Shown piece by piece: positions 55,958 to 64,000 of a stretch of 64,000 bases of DNA. The DNA comes from Sepiola atlantica (Eukaryota; Mollusca; Cephalopoda; Sepiida; Sepiolidae). The translations under genes were made by a program, and so were the position numbers. The stretch covers positions 41,988,576-42,052,575 of the forward strand of contig OY744525.1 in NCBI GenBank assembly GCA_963556195.1, read 5' to 3'. Within the stretch, counting starts at the first letter, position 1; each line of letters starts with the position of its first letter. The notes below the pieces were generated by a model. It had not been told where the DNA came from and ran no database searches. It worked only from the letters and a program-made list of their open reading frames with translations.

Positions 55958-55961
<4 letters not shown>
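55835..55961 (+). mobile_element. tRNA-headed SINE with broken hammerhead, class G
   Basis: A box TAGCGCAGGGG (55843-55853) and B box GGTTGAGTTTC (55879-55889) are about 25 bp apart in a tRNA-like head. Then comes GGCTTGAGGCACTAACTGGT, CTGAAGA (55925-55931) and GCTGTGATACAGTCTGTATG. Compared with 55633-55690, 8 bp (CGAAACAG) are missing between two CAG repeats, removing the catalytic GAA and one side of helix III. (TA)n follows at once. Confidence 0.8.

Positions 55962-56006
<45 letters not shown>
55962..56006. repeat. (TA)n microsatellite
   Basis: Directly abuts the 3' end of the class G SINE. Confidence 0.95.
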
Positions 56007-56010
<4 letters not shown>

Positions 56011-56384
56011 AGTTTTTTCAGGAAATAAAGACCGATTTCAGAAACAAGCGTCTCTCCTTGAGCACATTCGGTGCCATTTATCCAGTTTTTTCATCTTAAC
56101 AATGTTCTTCAGATCGTTGGACACCATTGAAATACTGATATCAAGTGCCGTAAATATTACTCTGGCACTTTGAAAGGACTTGTTGAAAAAAAAACACAGT
56201 CAAACGTTCATCTTCAAGGTTCTCATTACCACTATGAAATTCTTGAAACCACTTTCATACTGTTCGATTACTTATGAACCATTCTCCCATGTTCTGTCGG
56301 TGTTTGCACCTGTTTATGATCGAGTTTGACATCATGCAAGAAATTTATAAGCATTTCTTTTTTTTTTTTTCATCTTCGTTATCA
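56007..56384. other. No recognisable feature
   Basis: Frame 55832-56173 is the SINE plus TA translation. No recognised domain beyond it. Confidence 0.4.
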
Positions 56385-56790
56385 AGCACTTATCATCATC
56401 ATCATCATCATCCGATTTTGGTATTTAAGGTGCTGCAAGTGTCCCGGACTCTGAGGTAGGCAACACCAGGCAACGTTTCACGCCTGCCCTTCATGCAGTC
56501 CAATCCATAGGGTTGATACCAGTCATGCTGCAAGCAGTCGTCACTTCGTACACACTAAAGCCAGGTTTTCCTTGGTCTTCCACGCACCCTCGTACCTAAA
56601 GTATCCATGCGTGTTATTGAGTTGATGCAGGAGGTGGCATGCTGTATATGGCCAAACTAGCTGAGACGCCAGTACCAAGCTTCTGATAAAACATGTCTGA
56701 GGAGATCCTCTCCTTTAGTTTGGTGCCGCATATCCACCTGATCATGACAGGCAAGTCGGATGCATTTGGGGCGCATTATATGCTTCAAAA
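56385..56790 (-). mobile_element. LINE fragment (LINE-E) with (GAT)n tail
   Basis: The minus strand ends in a (GAT)n tail (plus-strand ATC run 56392-56412). Upstream of the tail the minus-strand frames give RGRPRKTW-like coding near 56560-56590 and, further 5', a MPPPAS phrase: the typical final region of RTE/CR1-like reverse transcriptases, with several frameshifts. 5' truncated. Confidence 0.6.
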
Positions 56791-56859
56791 TTGTATTCTG
56801 AAATAATTTATTTGAACTTTATTAAAGAATGTCATCAATTCTAAAATTATGGATGATTT

Positions 56860-57055
56860 GGATTATTCGGACTACTATTCTCATCTTTGTTGTTATTTTC
56901 ACAACGTTTCGGCCGATGTAACCTTCTGAAGGTGCATCTTTTTGAGCCTAGTAATCTTTATAGATTCCTCGAGTTCGACATGATTGGATCATTCTACCAC
57001 TCCAGAAAGTACCTGATTTCTGATGTGATACTCTGTCTATATAAGTCAGATACGT
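56860..57055 (-). mobile_element. Class C hammerhead-like element, minus copy
   Basis: Minus strand: body fragment, then CTTCAGAAGGTTACATCGG, GCCGAAACGTTGTG and the class C tail AAAGATGAGAATAGTAGTCC ending near 56860. The CTGAAGA side of the core is altered. With 57360-57450 it forms an inverted pair around a JB LINE fragment. Confidence 0.65.
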
Positions 57056-57061
57056 CCTAAG

Positions 57062-57338
57062 ATGGAGTACTACTTCCATCTGTGGAACACATTTCTACAG
57101 GACTGTTTACCTGCAGACTACAACATGGTCGTCTTCAAATCCAATGTCAACAAATACTTGTCATACACCGTCCGCATAAGAAATCAAATGTTGGGCATTC
57201 CATTCATCATTTCCAATCCTCTCATAATATTTTTCATCATCCAACTGACAATCCATCCACTCATTAACCCTCATACTTGAGTGGCTTTTGCCCTTGATAA
57301 GTGGTGACTCATTAGTAAAAAAAAAAAAAAAAAAAATT
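57062..57338 (+). mobile_element. Non-LTR retrotransposon 3' fragment (family JB), copy 3
   Basis: The plus-strand frame reads HLWNTFLQDCLPADYNMVVFKSNVNKYLSYTV, the clearest RT C-terminus of the family. It is followed by the JB 3' UTR and end GTGGTGACTCATTAGTAAAA plus a poly-A tail of about 18 A. 5' truncated. It lies between two inverted class C elements. Confidence 0.8.
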
Positions 57339-57359
57339 TAACCAAAAAAGAAACTAAAG

Positions 57360-57450
57360 ATTCCCAAACTCGAAGCTGAAGAAGGTCTGAGGTTACATCG
57401 GCCGAAACGTTGTGAAAATAACCAAGATGAGAATAGTAGTCCGAATAATC
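57360..57450 (+). ncRNA. Hammerhead-like core, class C
   Basis: CTGAAGA (57376-57382), A, helix II GGTC/GGCC, GAAACGTTGTG and the tail ACCAAGATGAGAATAGTAGT. Core intact, but the only plausible helix III (AC-GTT-GT) leaves G at the cleavage position, predicting no cleavage. Confidence 0.6.
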
Positions 57451-57689
57451 TAAATGATACATATTTTACAGCATACTAACTTCTTTACAGTTATTTAATG
57501 CTGACACACTATACATATCGTAAATAGCTGATACTATTATTTGAACACAAATTGCTATTTTCCAACGAGTAGGATGAAAAATTGTTAGTTCATTTAACTT
57601 TCCCTAGAGTATTAGTGCTGAATTTGATCACAATAGACATGATTTTAAACTCAGTTCATGAGTGTATTCATTAGGTGAAACTACAATCC

Positions 57690-57945
57690 CGTAGACCTAT
57701 GGTGTAATGGTTAAAGGTATTGCTTAACAATCAATTCTAGGGGTTCAATCCTTACTACATATGATAATGACTAAGAATAACATAATAATTAACACTTCTA
57801 CCCAGTCATAGCTGATCGAACGATAACAATCTACCCCTGTGTATGAAATAAAGGGTTTAGTCTGAAATTGAGTGTAGATTCCAGGGTTCGAAAAGATGTA
57901 CCTGAAGTTGGAGGTTACATCGGCCAAAACGTTGTGGGAATGATA
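57690..57945 (+). mobile_element. tRNA-headed SINE with hammerhead-like tail, class C
   Basis: A box TATGGTGTAATGG (57698-57710) and B box GGTTCAATCC (57742-57751) have proper tRNA-like spacing. The body matches 44895-44960 (AACACTTCTACCCAGTCATA, ATAACAATCTACCCC). The tail reads CTGAAGTTGGAGGTTACATC, GGCCAAAACGTTGTG, so both CTGAAGA and GAAA are damaged. This gives the clearest Pol III head for class C. Confidence 0.75.
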
Positions 57946-58786
57946 TAATAATACAAAAGCAAAAGAGTAATAAATAAAAAAAGAGAGAAAGAAAATAATA
58001 AAGAAAGAAAGGTAAAAAGAAAGAATATAAAAGTGGGAGTGGGAGGGAAAAGGGAGATAAAATCATTAGAGAGGCAATAAATGAAAAACAAAGATGAAAA
58101 AAAAAACAAGAGAGAAGGAAATAGAAAACTTCTTTTACAATTGCCAATTTATTCACTTTGATGCTATATTTGCATACCAAGAACATTAAACAAAACAAAA
58201 CAATCTTTAGAAAACAAATATTTTCAAAATAAAACGTTTTATTTTTTTTACGCCACTCTTATAGAGTCATCAAGGAAAAAGTGTGGCTAGTTAATGTAAA
58301 TGACTTCCATTATCCGAGAAACCTACAGGAAGGTAGCAATTGTTGAAAAAGCCGAATAGGAGAGTATTACACCGTTGGAAATAAAATTATTGCTTTGATT
58401 CCCAGTAAAACGTTGGTAATATGGAAAGAAAAGAAAATCATTTACAAAACAAAACAAAACGTAACTCCCTTTGATTATTTATACTCTTCTTTTTTTCTTC
58501 TTTTTAGAAGATACATAAAAAAGGTAACAATGTGATATTAAAAAGCCAGTCCTATAGGCCAATTTGCTAATATAGCAAGTTTGGTTTCTATTGTAAACCT
58601 TACTTCCATTGCTTTTTTGTTATTAGACTAACACTGGGTGCAGTAAGTAATTGAGAGTAGCTTCCTTTATTTTTATCATCTGAACTCTTGTTTCTACTAA
58701 TGTTATAAATACGGAACTAACAATGTATCGACACTGTATGCAAAATAAAGCTTTCCCAAGTCTACTGCTGTTCCTGTTACACTGGG
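57946..58786. other. A-rich spacer
   Basis: Purine-rich patch 57950-58130 whose minus strand gives phenylalanine/leucine-rich frames. Nothing else was recognised. Confidence 0.45.
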
Positions 58787-59140
58787 TTACGCCATAGCTG
58801 AAATATTTATTTTCTCATTAGAAAAAAATATATATATAGTGACGTCTAGAAATCTCGCAAACCCAGCACAACAAAAAGTATTGCAAAATTCCGTCCAATT
58901 CCTCTTGTCATTATTTGTCAGTGCGTGAACGAGGCATAGGTTGTAAGGTTTAAAATGTAGACGTCTATTTAGCACATGCCAGATAGTGGATTGATGAATC
59001 GTTAGCTCAATTTGTAGACTTCTGTTGGCTCCTCTCAAACATAGAATGGATTCTCTTCACTTTTTCTTCTGAAACTCATGGTTGTTCTGGACCATTTCCT
59101 TTACACGGACCCCCACTCTCTGGAAACTATTTAAACCACT
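58787..59140 (-). pseudogene. Mariner/Tc1-type transposase N-terminal remnant
   Basis: Minus-strand frames read GPEQP-like sequence, then FERSQQKST, then (after a frameshift) RGANRSLQIELTIHQSTIWHVLNRRLHFKPYNLCLVHALTNNDKRNWTEFC. The S.R..S.EL.I.QST.H.VL..RL.FKPY.L.LVHAL sequence is the second helix-turn-helix and linker of IS630-Tc1-mariner transposases. The DDE catalytic part is absent. It differs in sequence from the copy at 60100-61226, so it is a separate, older insertion. Confidence 0.75.
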
Positions 59141-59366
59141 GTCAAATGAATGGTTATAGGAGATTGCAGATTAATGCTGAATTTCTTTCAAAAAACATTC
59201 TGCACCATGACAACCTTTTGCTGAGAACTTGTCATTCCGAGGGTAAACAAATAACTGAACTTTATCGGAGGAACAACATGACTACAGTGCTGATCACGGA
59301 CTCATTCTATGACAATGTTTGAAAACTGAAGCAATGTGTTATGAAATCGGTACACTCTTTAAATAA

Positions 59367-59369
<3 letters not shown>

Positions 59370-59432
<63 letters not shown>
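59370..59432. repeat. (TA)n microsatellite
   Basis: Left border of the class A element. Confidence 0.95.
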
Positions 59433-59437
<5 letters not shown>

Positions 59438-59488
59438 AAGGAATCAAGCCGCCGAAATAAGTGTTAGAATTATCACTGTTTATTTAGT

Positions 59489-59652
59489 TATCCAGCTGTG
59501 GCCAAGTGGTTTTAGGTGTAAAATACTCGTAGTCCGGGGTTTTGAATCACGCGACCAGTAGTGAATAGTTATATCTCTATGCTGATGAGTCCCGATTAAA
59601 AAGGACGAAACGTATACGTACATAGATAATAAACAAAAAACAAATATTTATT
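59489..59652 (+). mobile_element. tRNA-headed SINE with intact hammerhead tail, class A, copy 2
   Basis: A box TGGCCAAGTGG (59499-59509) and B box GGTTTTGAATC (59538-59548) give a tRNA-like (Ser/Leu-like) head. The hammerhead ribozyme follows about 25 bp later, then an AT-rich tail (AATAAACAAAAAACAAAT) and (TA)n. The whole unit is about 165 bp. An RNA made from the internal Pol III promoter would carry its own self-cleaving site close to the 3' end. Confidence 0.8.
59573..59630 (+). ncRNA. Hammerhead ribozyme, type I, class A, copy 2
   Basis: CTGATGA at 59582-59588, helix II GTCC (59589-59592) with GGAC (59603-59606) and a 10-nt loop, GAA at 59607-59609, helix III ACGT (59610-59613) with ACGT (59616-59619) and a 2-nt loop, and a GUA triplet with predicted cleavage between 59620 and 59621. 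Helix I pairs CTATG (59577-59581) with CATAG (59621-59625). Every invariant core residue is present. The core matches copy 1 at 28655-28715, 31 kb away on the other strand. Confidence 0.9.
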
Positions 59653-59674
59653 ATATATATATATATATATATAT
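59653..59674. repeat. (TA)n microsatellite
   Basis: Between the class A SINE and R8. Confidence 0.9.
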
Positions 59675-59930
59675 TACTAGAAAAATACCTGTCCCAGGAC
59701 GGCATAAGCAATAAATATAGCATTAGTTTAAAATTTTAATGTTTTTACTTTCTTTGATGAGGGGGTATAGTACGGTTTCGATGGCTCCCCACTAAATGGT
59801 ATAGTTTAAAAAATAATAATAATGTGCCTACGTTACAAACCCTGTTGCCTAGAATACATATTCCATAAGTTCAATAGTTTAAGATTTTATCAAGCACATA
59901 CATATTATTGATACTCACACGAGCGCACTG
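59675..59930 (-). repeat. Interspersed repeat R8, fragment
   Basis: Begins ACTAGAAAAATACCTGTCCC, the complement of the R8 end. A later block (AGAATACATATTCCATAAGT) is repeated in degenerate form at 61440-61480 and 61560-61600. Confidence 0.55.
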
Positions 59931-59943
59931 ATCCTTTTAAATA

Positions 59944-61240
59944 TGTACAGGGTGACCCCAAAAAAACGGGCCCCAAATCTAATTAGGCCCCGTGTCTTAG
60001 TGTTTCGTCCGTATGAAATGAATTTTGGGGCATAACTAGTTTATTATATTCACAACATCATATCAAAACACTAGGGTATTTGGCCTTTTTTTCTCCGTTC
60101 TACAGCATGTGTTCTAGATGGACTCCTTTTAGCTCCGTGCATTTCTTGAGGCGCAGATCGAAGTTGTCCATGACGTTCTTACAGATTGAATTGGGAATGG
60201 CTCTCATCTCCTCCCTGATGACTTCCTTGAGTTCCGTGATGGTTCTGGGTTTCCCTGCGTACATTCTTTCCTTAAGATAGCCCCAAAGGAATAAATCTGG
60301 GGGGCTTAGGTCTGGGCTATGGGGTGGCCACTCAAAATTAGTCTTGAGACTGATCACTCGGCCTCCGAAGTTCTCTTTCAGCCAATCTTGGGACAGGTTT
60401 GAGATGTGAGAACTTGCTCCATCTTGCTGGAACCAGAACTTGCTCATGAGCGACGGGTAGAGGGTCTGGAGCTCACTCTTGAAGGTTTTGAGGACCTCCA
60501 CATACCGATCCTTGGTGACTGTCACTGCTGCGCCAGATTCTTTGATGAAGATTGGTCCGATGATGCCTCTGACCGAGATTGCAGCCCACACAGTGCAATT
60601 AGGAGAGTGCTTGGGGTATTTGGCTACTTCATTGGGTCTGGAGGACCCCCAGAAGACATTTGTTTTGGAGTTCGCCTTTCCGTCAAGATGGAAGTGGGCT
60701 TCATCTGAGGTCCAAAGGAGGTTAAGGAAACCTGGTGTCTCCTCGATCTTATCGAGCATCTTGACTGCCATAGCGCTCCTCTGCTTCTTGTCTGAGGCTG
60801 TAAGGGTGTGCAGCATCTGTATTCTGTATGGGTAAGCCCTGATATCGTTCACCAGCACTCTCCTGCAAGTCTCACGGGAGATACCGAGGGACTGACTTCG
60901 CTTATGCACAGAGCGTTTCGGACTCTCCTGGAGAGACTCTCTCACACTTTCGACCAGCTCGGCTGTCCGCTTCTTGGGATGTGCCGAGTGGCTTGGGCGG
61001 TTCTCACTGGCAGCGTTGAAGTTCTCCACGGTCCCATACTTCTCGAAGTGGTCCACCCAGTTCTGAATTCTGCTTTTGGGTGTAGCCTTTTCACATCCGA
61101 ACTGATGCATGAAACTTCCTGGGTTTTCTTAAACGAGCCTGTCTTGTAGTAAAATTTAACACAGTGTATTCTTTGTCCCAGCTCCCACTGAGGTCTTGGT
61201 GTACTCACGGTCGTTGATTCTGCCATGTCCTATAGAATAA
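59944..61240 (-). mobile_element. Mariner/Tc1-superfamily transposon (DD41D), one end retained
   Basis: The left end has a TA dinucleotide followed by CAGGGTGACCCC, a typical terminal inverted repeat start. The region encloses a nearly complete transposase on the minus strand. The complementary inverted repeat is not found to the right of the gene, so the 5' end seems truncated near 61230-61370. It sits among R8 fragments, which it may have split. Confidence 0.8.
60100..61226 (-). pseudogene. DD41D mariner-like transposase, one frameshift
   Basis: Would bind its transposon ends and catalyse cut-and-paste transposition in the nucleus. A first minus-strand frame from ATG at 61226 encodes a helix-turn-helix start (ELGQRIHCVKFYYKTGSFKKTQ). 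A 1-nt frameshift near 61110-61125 then moves coding into a 336-residue frame ending at 60100. That frame contains the second helix-turn-helix (SLGISRETCRRVLVNDI), the first catalytic Asp in WTSDEAHFHLDG, the second 94 residues later in FWFQQDGASSH and the third 42 residues later in HSPDLSPPDLFLWGYLK. That gives 41 residues between the last two, a DD41D signature. The C-terminal ITELKEVIREEM...is typical of animal DDE_3-type transposases. All catalytic residues and a long intact frame imply recent activity; the frameshift makes this copy non-functional unless the read is in error. The opposite-strand frames are shadows. Confidence 0.9.
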
Positions 61241-61379
61241 GGGTAATCGGTGAATAAATAAAGGAGATATCACATAAAGTGTACGTCTACATTTTAACTA
61301 CTTAATATAACTCCAGATTTGATGTAGTGCAAATTTTTTTCTCTACTAAATTTTTGTATCTAACTTCTTTTTAAAACTT

Positions 61380-61680
61380 TTGAGTGCTGGTGCACTTCTT
61401 AAATAGTAAAGTTTACAAAAAAATAATGTGTCCATGTTACTGAATGGGTTGCAGAGAATATATATTCTAAAATTCATAATGATTGGTTCATATAAAAATA
61501 AATAACTTCATATATGTGCACCCCCTAGTCACTTAATTTTTTGTGCCCATGTTATTCACCGTATTTATAGAAGATATATTCCAAAATCCATAATGATCCG
61601 TTCATTAGTTTAGGAGATTACCCTGTACACACATACACATAAAATCCACTTACCTAACTTTATAAAATAATTGTTTTTTT
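61380..61680 (-). repeat. Interspersed repeat R8-type, two degenerate units
   Basis: Complement of the R8 start (ACCTAACTTTATAAAA near 61665) and two degenerate repeats of ATTCTAAAATTCATAATGAT / ATTCCAAAATCCATAATGAT about 120 bp apart. A CCCTGTAC at 61622-61629 belongs to this repeat and is not the missing transposon end. Confidence 0.55.
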
Positions 61681-64000
61681 TTATAGTATCATATCTTTTC
61701 TCTATATGTATATAGTTTCGATCGATTCATATGGGAATCAAATTCCAGATAAAAATGAAGCTCAATATTCAAAACTTTAAAATAGTTATTTCAAAATTTG
61801 TAATAGAGCCATAAATAAATTGACCGATCAAAGTTATATCATACTGTGATTTAACGTCAGTTTCGAAGCAAATAATAGCCAACACATGTTTCTAGGAGAA
61901 TTCAAATATACTAGGCAGTAAACAAACTTATGTCATCATTAAAAAAGACCCTTTGAAATTCGAAAGTAATTTTAAAGCCTTTAAACTGGTGAATACAGAA
62001 TAAGTTTTAACCTGAATAAAAGTTTAAAGGCAAAAGTCAAATATCATGGTTCATTTGTGATCCTAAACCCAAGGAAAACATTCATTTTCTCACATGCCTC
62101 TTTCGTATAAAAGAAATAAATAGCGCAGTATGAGACATTTTTTTTTTTCAATTTCAAAGTTGTGTTGTGAGGAAGAATTCTTAGGGTAAAAAATAAATGG
62201 GTGAAAATTGTAAATATTGTGAAAGGTATGATTAATTTTTTTCTCTTCTAGTTCAGCCATGAATGAGACATGTTGATGTTGAAAATGCAAAAACATAACT
62301 CATTAAAAATCCACCCAGTGAGAATCCCTGGGTAGACTTTTAATGAGTTCTTTTTTTTTTGCAATGCCACGTATCATTAAAAGGAGAAACTAAGAAAAAA
62401 GAATGATATACTCTAACGAAGAATATCTAAAATGAAAGTACAAAAACGTCATTGCAAAAAAATATAAAATTCTTCCAGTAAGTTAAGAATATAATTGGGT
62501 GAACTGAGTGCCAACCCATTTAAGAGTAAAGAAAACAGAATTCAAATTCAGAGTCAATGTAGCGATATTGGACGAGGTGTTTGTTAGAATGATGTAGGAA
62601 AAAAAATTCCATTTGGTAAATAGAATAAAGAGAAATTTTCCACTCGAATACAAAGTTAGGAATTTAAGCTGACGTGTTCAGGAAGTTATGTCACAGACAG
62701 GAAGTCTTGAATGAGACGTGGTAGAAGAAGTTTGTGAAATCACTATCTTTAGCATCAGCGACGGGATCGAAAAGAAGTGCTTGCATGAGCTCTCTCTCTC
62801 TCCCGCCTCTAGATAGTGGGCCAAAGAAAGCTATCTATTATGCAGTATTTATGTAACTCTGCAATATACCATATTTAATACGATTGCATTTGTAAAAAAG
62901 AAATAAAATCTACACAAAGAACATGACAGCCCAGAACAAAAATAATGTTGTTGGTGTTTTTAATTTCTTCAATCATCACAACTGCTGCTATTAAAGAGGA
63001 GAACAGATGCTAATCAACACACACCATCACGACCACGACGGCTAAACTACACTGATGCATCACAACTGATTGAGCCTACTACTACATGTCAACTGAAAAT
63101 AGCTTTTTATGTTGTGAACGACAGGATTTGTTGCAACAATGAATTGCTGTCACAGATGTTTATTGCAGTTGGGGGACAAAGAGTTTTTGACTGCGTAGCA
63201 TAAAATCAAGACCCTAAAAATACTCAAGAAAAGGACTCAAATCTACTTCTTTCCAAAATAAGGGTAGTATTTTCTTTTAATAAGTTTATTCTCGATAGCA
63301 ATAAATCTGATCAATCTATATTTGATTCTCACTAGCCAATTTTTCTTTTTTTTTCCTTAGACCATTCAGAATATTGTATTTTGCTCCATATCTTCAAATA
63401 ATACTTATTCCAGCTCGGTATTTTGTTAACAAGGAGACATTTTTTAGTTTTGTACTAAACTAACATTTTTCATACAACAGGATTTACTTTTCTACAACAA
63501 TTCTTTAATATAGATAATATAAATGTTTACTTTACATGTAATATAAAATAACCACCACGTGTCGTTCTTGACTAAAGAGACTCTCATCCCAAATTCGTTT
63601 CAACAACACACAAATTGATAACACACACAAAAAAAAAACGGATGAAGAAAAGGAAAAAAAAAGGGTATTTTAATATATCTTTATTTGAAATTCTGATGAT
63701 TAAGTATATCTTCGAAAATTAAATTGGAAAAAATTTAAAAAATGTTAATAAAACTAAAATGCATTGTATGGCGCTCTAATTGCTCATTATTATTTTTAAT
63801 AATTCATATTACCATATAAACAATGCTTTCTAAACCAAGAACACCATTTCTTATTGTAATATTAATTTTTTCCCAATACCCGCGCATAAAGAAATTTGCC
63901 ATTTACCTAAAAGTTTGCTATTTAGTATATAATAACATTTTTAAAAAGTAAAAATATTTTTGATATCACAAACAAACAAAAGAAAACAAATTGACACCAG
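61681..64000. other. AT-rich DNA, no feature recognised
   Basis: A short near-perfect inverted repeat ACTCATTAAAA..CCCAGTGAG / ...TTTTAATGAGT lies at 62297-62347. A CT run lies near 62792. Frame 62090-62296 has no recognised domain. No copy of the window's repeat families was found in the last 2.3 kb. Confidence 0.45.

Noticed and set aside
60406..61149. Plus-strand frames of 100, 118 and 113 residues
   Set aside because: They are antisense shadows of the transposase, which has recognisable catalytic motifs on the minus strand.
61622..61629. CCCTGTAC as the missing right end of the mariner-type transposon
   Set aside because: The same bases occur in R8 (complement of GTATATACAGGATTC at 53081), and the inner bases do not match the left terminal repeat.

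Overview
This is a eukaryotic window. It is AT-rich, has very little coding potential, and is packed with mobile-element debris and long (TA)n microsatellites. The repeat vocabulary suggests a cephalopod mollusc, most likely an octopus: LINE 3' ends that run into (GAT)n/(ATC)n tails, a dispersed 'TTCGGTTTAACGTC' LINE end, 5S- and U2-headed short elements, and many hammerhead-bearing elements. The organism is inferred, not shown. I found no convincing host protein-coding gene, functional tRNA gene, CRISPR array or operon. Most open frames are chance frames, (TA)n/(GA)n translations, or antisense shadows of transposons.

Layout. 1-26.9 kb has no long (TA)n arrays. It holds broken non-LTR retrotransposon 3' ends, inverted-repeat elements (one carrying telomere-like TTAGGG units), tRNA-derived SINEs, minisatellites and two U2-headed SINEs. 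From 27 to 60 kb long (TA)n arrays recur, and between or beside them sit foldback and SINE-like elements carrying hammerhead ribozyme motifs of several unrelated-looking families. The same stretch holds two 5S rRNA-headed SINEs, two more U2-headed SINEs plus a 3' fragment, a fragment resembling the start of a Penelope-like ORF, an endonuclease-domain fragment of a non-LTR element, two candidate-level promoter/LTR regions (one upstream at 2.7 kb, one at 34.3 kb), and a hAT remnant with terminal inverted repeats and target duplication. The region 58.8-61.2 kb holds a mariner-type transposase remnant and a nearly complete DD41D transposase broken by one frameshift. The last 2.3 kb is featureless AT-rich DNA.

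Main result. Hammerhead cores of the form CTGAtGA / helix II / GAAA / short helix III / cleavage site recur at about 18 places. They fall into at least eight classes (A-H) whose helix II sequences differ yet stay self-complementary. Classes A, C and G are joined to tRNA-like Pol III heads (A and B boxes), so they look like SINEs with a ribozyme tail. Several classes occur as inverted pairs forming long hairpins. Five of the classes predict a cleavable NUH triplet in at least one copy (A, B, D, E, G). Others have lost it or have lost core residues, including one copy that lost 8 bp containing the catalytic GAA. Hammerheads in Penelope-like and SINE-like elements are an established phenomenon. 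The density here, the many parallel helix-II lineages, the tRNA-head fusion and the strict (TA)n bordering are what deserve a second look.

How parts interact. The SINE-like elements encode no protein and would depend on reverse transcriptases supplied elsewhere. The window preserves only fragments of possible partners. Nested insertions give a relative order: the U2 SINE is younger than MITE-3 and than the R5 and JA repeats, SINE-V is younger than R5, and LINE-C is younger than one R4 unit.
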